Origin: an uncultured Flammeovirgaceae bacterium
GTDB taxonomy: Bacteria > Bacteroidota > Bacteroidia > Cytophagales > Cyclobacteriaceae
Direction of reading: 5' to 3'
Assembly (NCBI GenBank): GCA_937138955.1
Contig: CAKZPJ010000288.1
Coordinates: 1 to 8,769 of the forward strand
Length of the DNA: 8,769 nucleotides
The notes under the pieces were generated by a model, which was not told the origin of the DNA, made no database searches, and saw nothing but the letters and a program-made list of their open reading frames with translations. Positions within the stretch are counted from its first letter, which is position 1. Every line of letters begins with the position of its first letter. The translations under genes and the position numbers were made by a program. Positions 7,762-8,769 of the stretch are shown in pieces.

Positions 7762-8769
7762 ATGATACATCAGTACTCAGGGCTATTCGTACTTTTGCTG
7801 GTAAGCGCAGCTTGTTCAGAATCTGATCTCGCCTCTAATTCATCATCTTTATTGTTTGAAGAACTACTGCCTGAACATACCGGTATCTACTTTGCCAATG
7901 ACCTCAGCTACGACGAAGAATTTAATGTATACACCTACCGCAATTTCTACAATGGGGCTGGGGTAGGCATCGGCGACATTAATAATGATAACCTCCCTGA
8001 TTTATTCTTCTGCGGTAATCAGCAGGATAATAAGCTCTACCTGAACCAGGGGAGTTTTCAGTTTAAAGATATTACCGAACAAGCGGGTGTGACTTCTACC
8101 GAAGTTTGGTCTACTGGAGTAAGCTTCGCAGATGTTAACGGCGACGGTTGGCTGGATATTTACGTATGTAAATCGGGAAGTGTAGAAGGTGAGAACCGCC
8201 ATAATGAACTGTTTATTAACGATGGTCCGCAAGAGGACGGATTGGTAACATTTACCGAACAAGCAAAAGCGTACGGAATCGCTGATGTGGGACTTTCCAT
8301 ACATGCGGCTTTTTTTGATTACGATCACGACGGCGATTTGGACTGCTACTTACTGAACAACTCAATCCGCTCAGTTGGTGGTTATGACCTTCGGCCTGGT
8401 CAACGGGAAATCCGCGACTCGTTGGGGGGTAACAAGCTCTACCGAAATGAAGGAGAACGCTTCACCGATGTAAGCGAAGAAGCCGGTATTTACGGCAGCA
8501 CGATCGGCTTCGGATTAGGAGTAACCGTGGGGGATATTAACGGTGATGGCTGGTCAGACCTATTTGTATCTAACGATTTCTTTGAGCGAGACTACCTGTA
8601 TATTAATCAGCAAGACGGCACCTTTGCTGAAGTGCTGGAAGAACAAATGCAAGAGATCAGCCTGGGGTCAATGGGAGCCGATATGGCCGACCTTAATCAC
8701 GATGGCTACCCAGAAATATACGTGACTGAGATGCTTCCCGAACAGGAGCACCGAATCAAAACTACCGCT
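7762..8769 (+). CDS. FG-GAP/VCBS-repeat lipoprotein, CRTAC1/UnbV-like (partial, C-terminus off the right edge)
   Basis: The 336 visible codons encode an exported protein of FG-GAP/VCBS-like repeats that should fold as part of a beta-propeller. Starting at ATG 7762, MIHQYSGLFVLLLVSAAC gives a signal with C18 as the probable lipidated cysteine. The frame is also open upstream to a GTG at 7714, but that start would bury the signal. Five calcium-type loops of the form DxNxDxxxD are visible: DINNDNLPD (72-80), DVNGDGWLD (124-132), DYDHDGDLD (186-194), DINGDGWSD (258-266) and DLNHDGYPE (310-318), the last with Glu in the final position. Between them recur LYLNQG..F.DITEQAG-type segments. Full-length relatives in Bacteroidota, near 1,100 residues with a C-terminal ASPIC/UnbV domain, often lie beside SusCD pairs; that domain is outside this window. 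The biochemical role is not established; adhesion or ligand binding is a guess. It is separated from susD by a terminator, so it probably has its own promoter in the 93 bp before it, where I see no clear consensus. Confidence 0.9.
   Translation, partial: MIHQYSGLFVLLLVSAACSESDLASNSSSLLFEELLPEHTGIYFANDLSYDEEFNVYTYRNFYNGAGVGIGDINNDNLPDLFFCGNQQDNKLYLNQGSFQFKDITEQAGVTSTEVWSTGVSFADVNGDGWLDIYVCKSGSVEGENRHNELFINDGPQEDGLVTFTEQAKAYGIADVGLSIHAAFFDYDHDGDLDCYLLNNSIRSVGGYDLRPGQREIRDSLGGNKLYRNEGERFTDVSEEAGIYGSTIGFGLGVTVGDINGDGWSDLFVSNDFFERDYLYINQQDGTFAEVLEEQMQEISLGSMGADMADLNHDGYPEIYVTEMLPEQEHRIKTTA

Noticed and set aside
8002..8725. Minus-strand ORF 8002-8328 and plus-strand ORF 8543-8725
   Set aside because: Both lie within the FG-GAP lipoprotein frame, which is open throughout and carries all five repeat loops.

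Overview
This window looks like chromosomal DNA from a member of the Bacteroidota, most likely a Cytophagales-type marine or soil bacterium; the order is an inference. The evidence is a SusC/SusD outer-membrane pair, starts without Shine-Dalgarno sequences, a -33/-7 promoter of the Bacteroidota type (TTG, 20 bp, TATTTTTG) in front of atpD, and an ATP synthase beta subunit carrying about 32 extra residues relative to E. coli. Base composition and codon use look uniform. I see no tRNA, rRNA, CRISPR array, insertion sequence or phage gene.

Layout. Positions 1-1090 (minus strand) hold the first 363 codons of atpD; its C-terminus lies off the left edge. A 297-bp divergent intergenic region (1091-1387) contains the atpD promoter. 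On the plus strand, 1388-2743 encodes a lipoprotein of the vanadium-dependent haloperoxidase / PAP2 superfamily with every vanadate-pocket residue in place. A 336-bp gap follows, rich in inverted repeats. Next come a SusC-family TonB-dependent transporter (3080-6040) and a SusD-family surface lipoprotein (6065-7609), 24 bp apart and closed by a strong intrinsic terminator (7636-7668). The last gene (7762 to the right edge, incomplete) is a lipoprotein built of FG-GAP/VCBS-type calcium-loop repeats, resembling the N-terminal part of CRTAC1/UnbV-type proteins.

How the genes may work together. atpD is housekeeping and unrelated to the rest. SusC and SusD form a TonB-driven uptake complex in the outer membrane: SusD lids the SusC barrel and captures the ligand. 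No glycoside hydrolase, polysaccharide lyase, sulfatase, ECF sigma/anti-sigma pair or hybrid two-component regulator is visible, so the substrate cannot be read from this window. The flanking haloperoxidase-like and FG-GAP lipoproteins are both predicted to be exported, so the four plus-strand genes may form a cell-envelope module. The terminator after susD and the long gaps suggest at least three transcription units rather than one operon.

The points most worth a second look are the chloroperoxidase-like active site of the PAP2-family protein, the structured susC leader (a terminator-like hairpin plus a 14-codon ORF whose stop overlaps the susC start as ATGA), a nested palindrome after the haloperoxidase gene, and an eight-G run inside susD. 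I found no clear evidence of a wholly new system.
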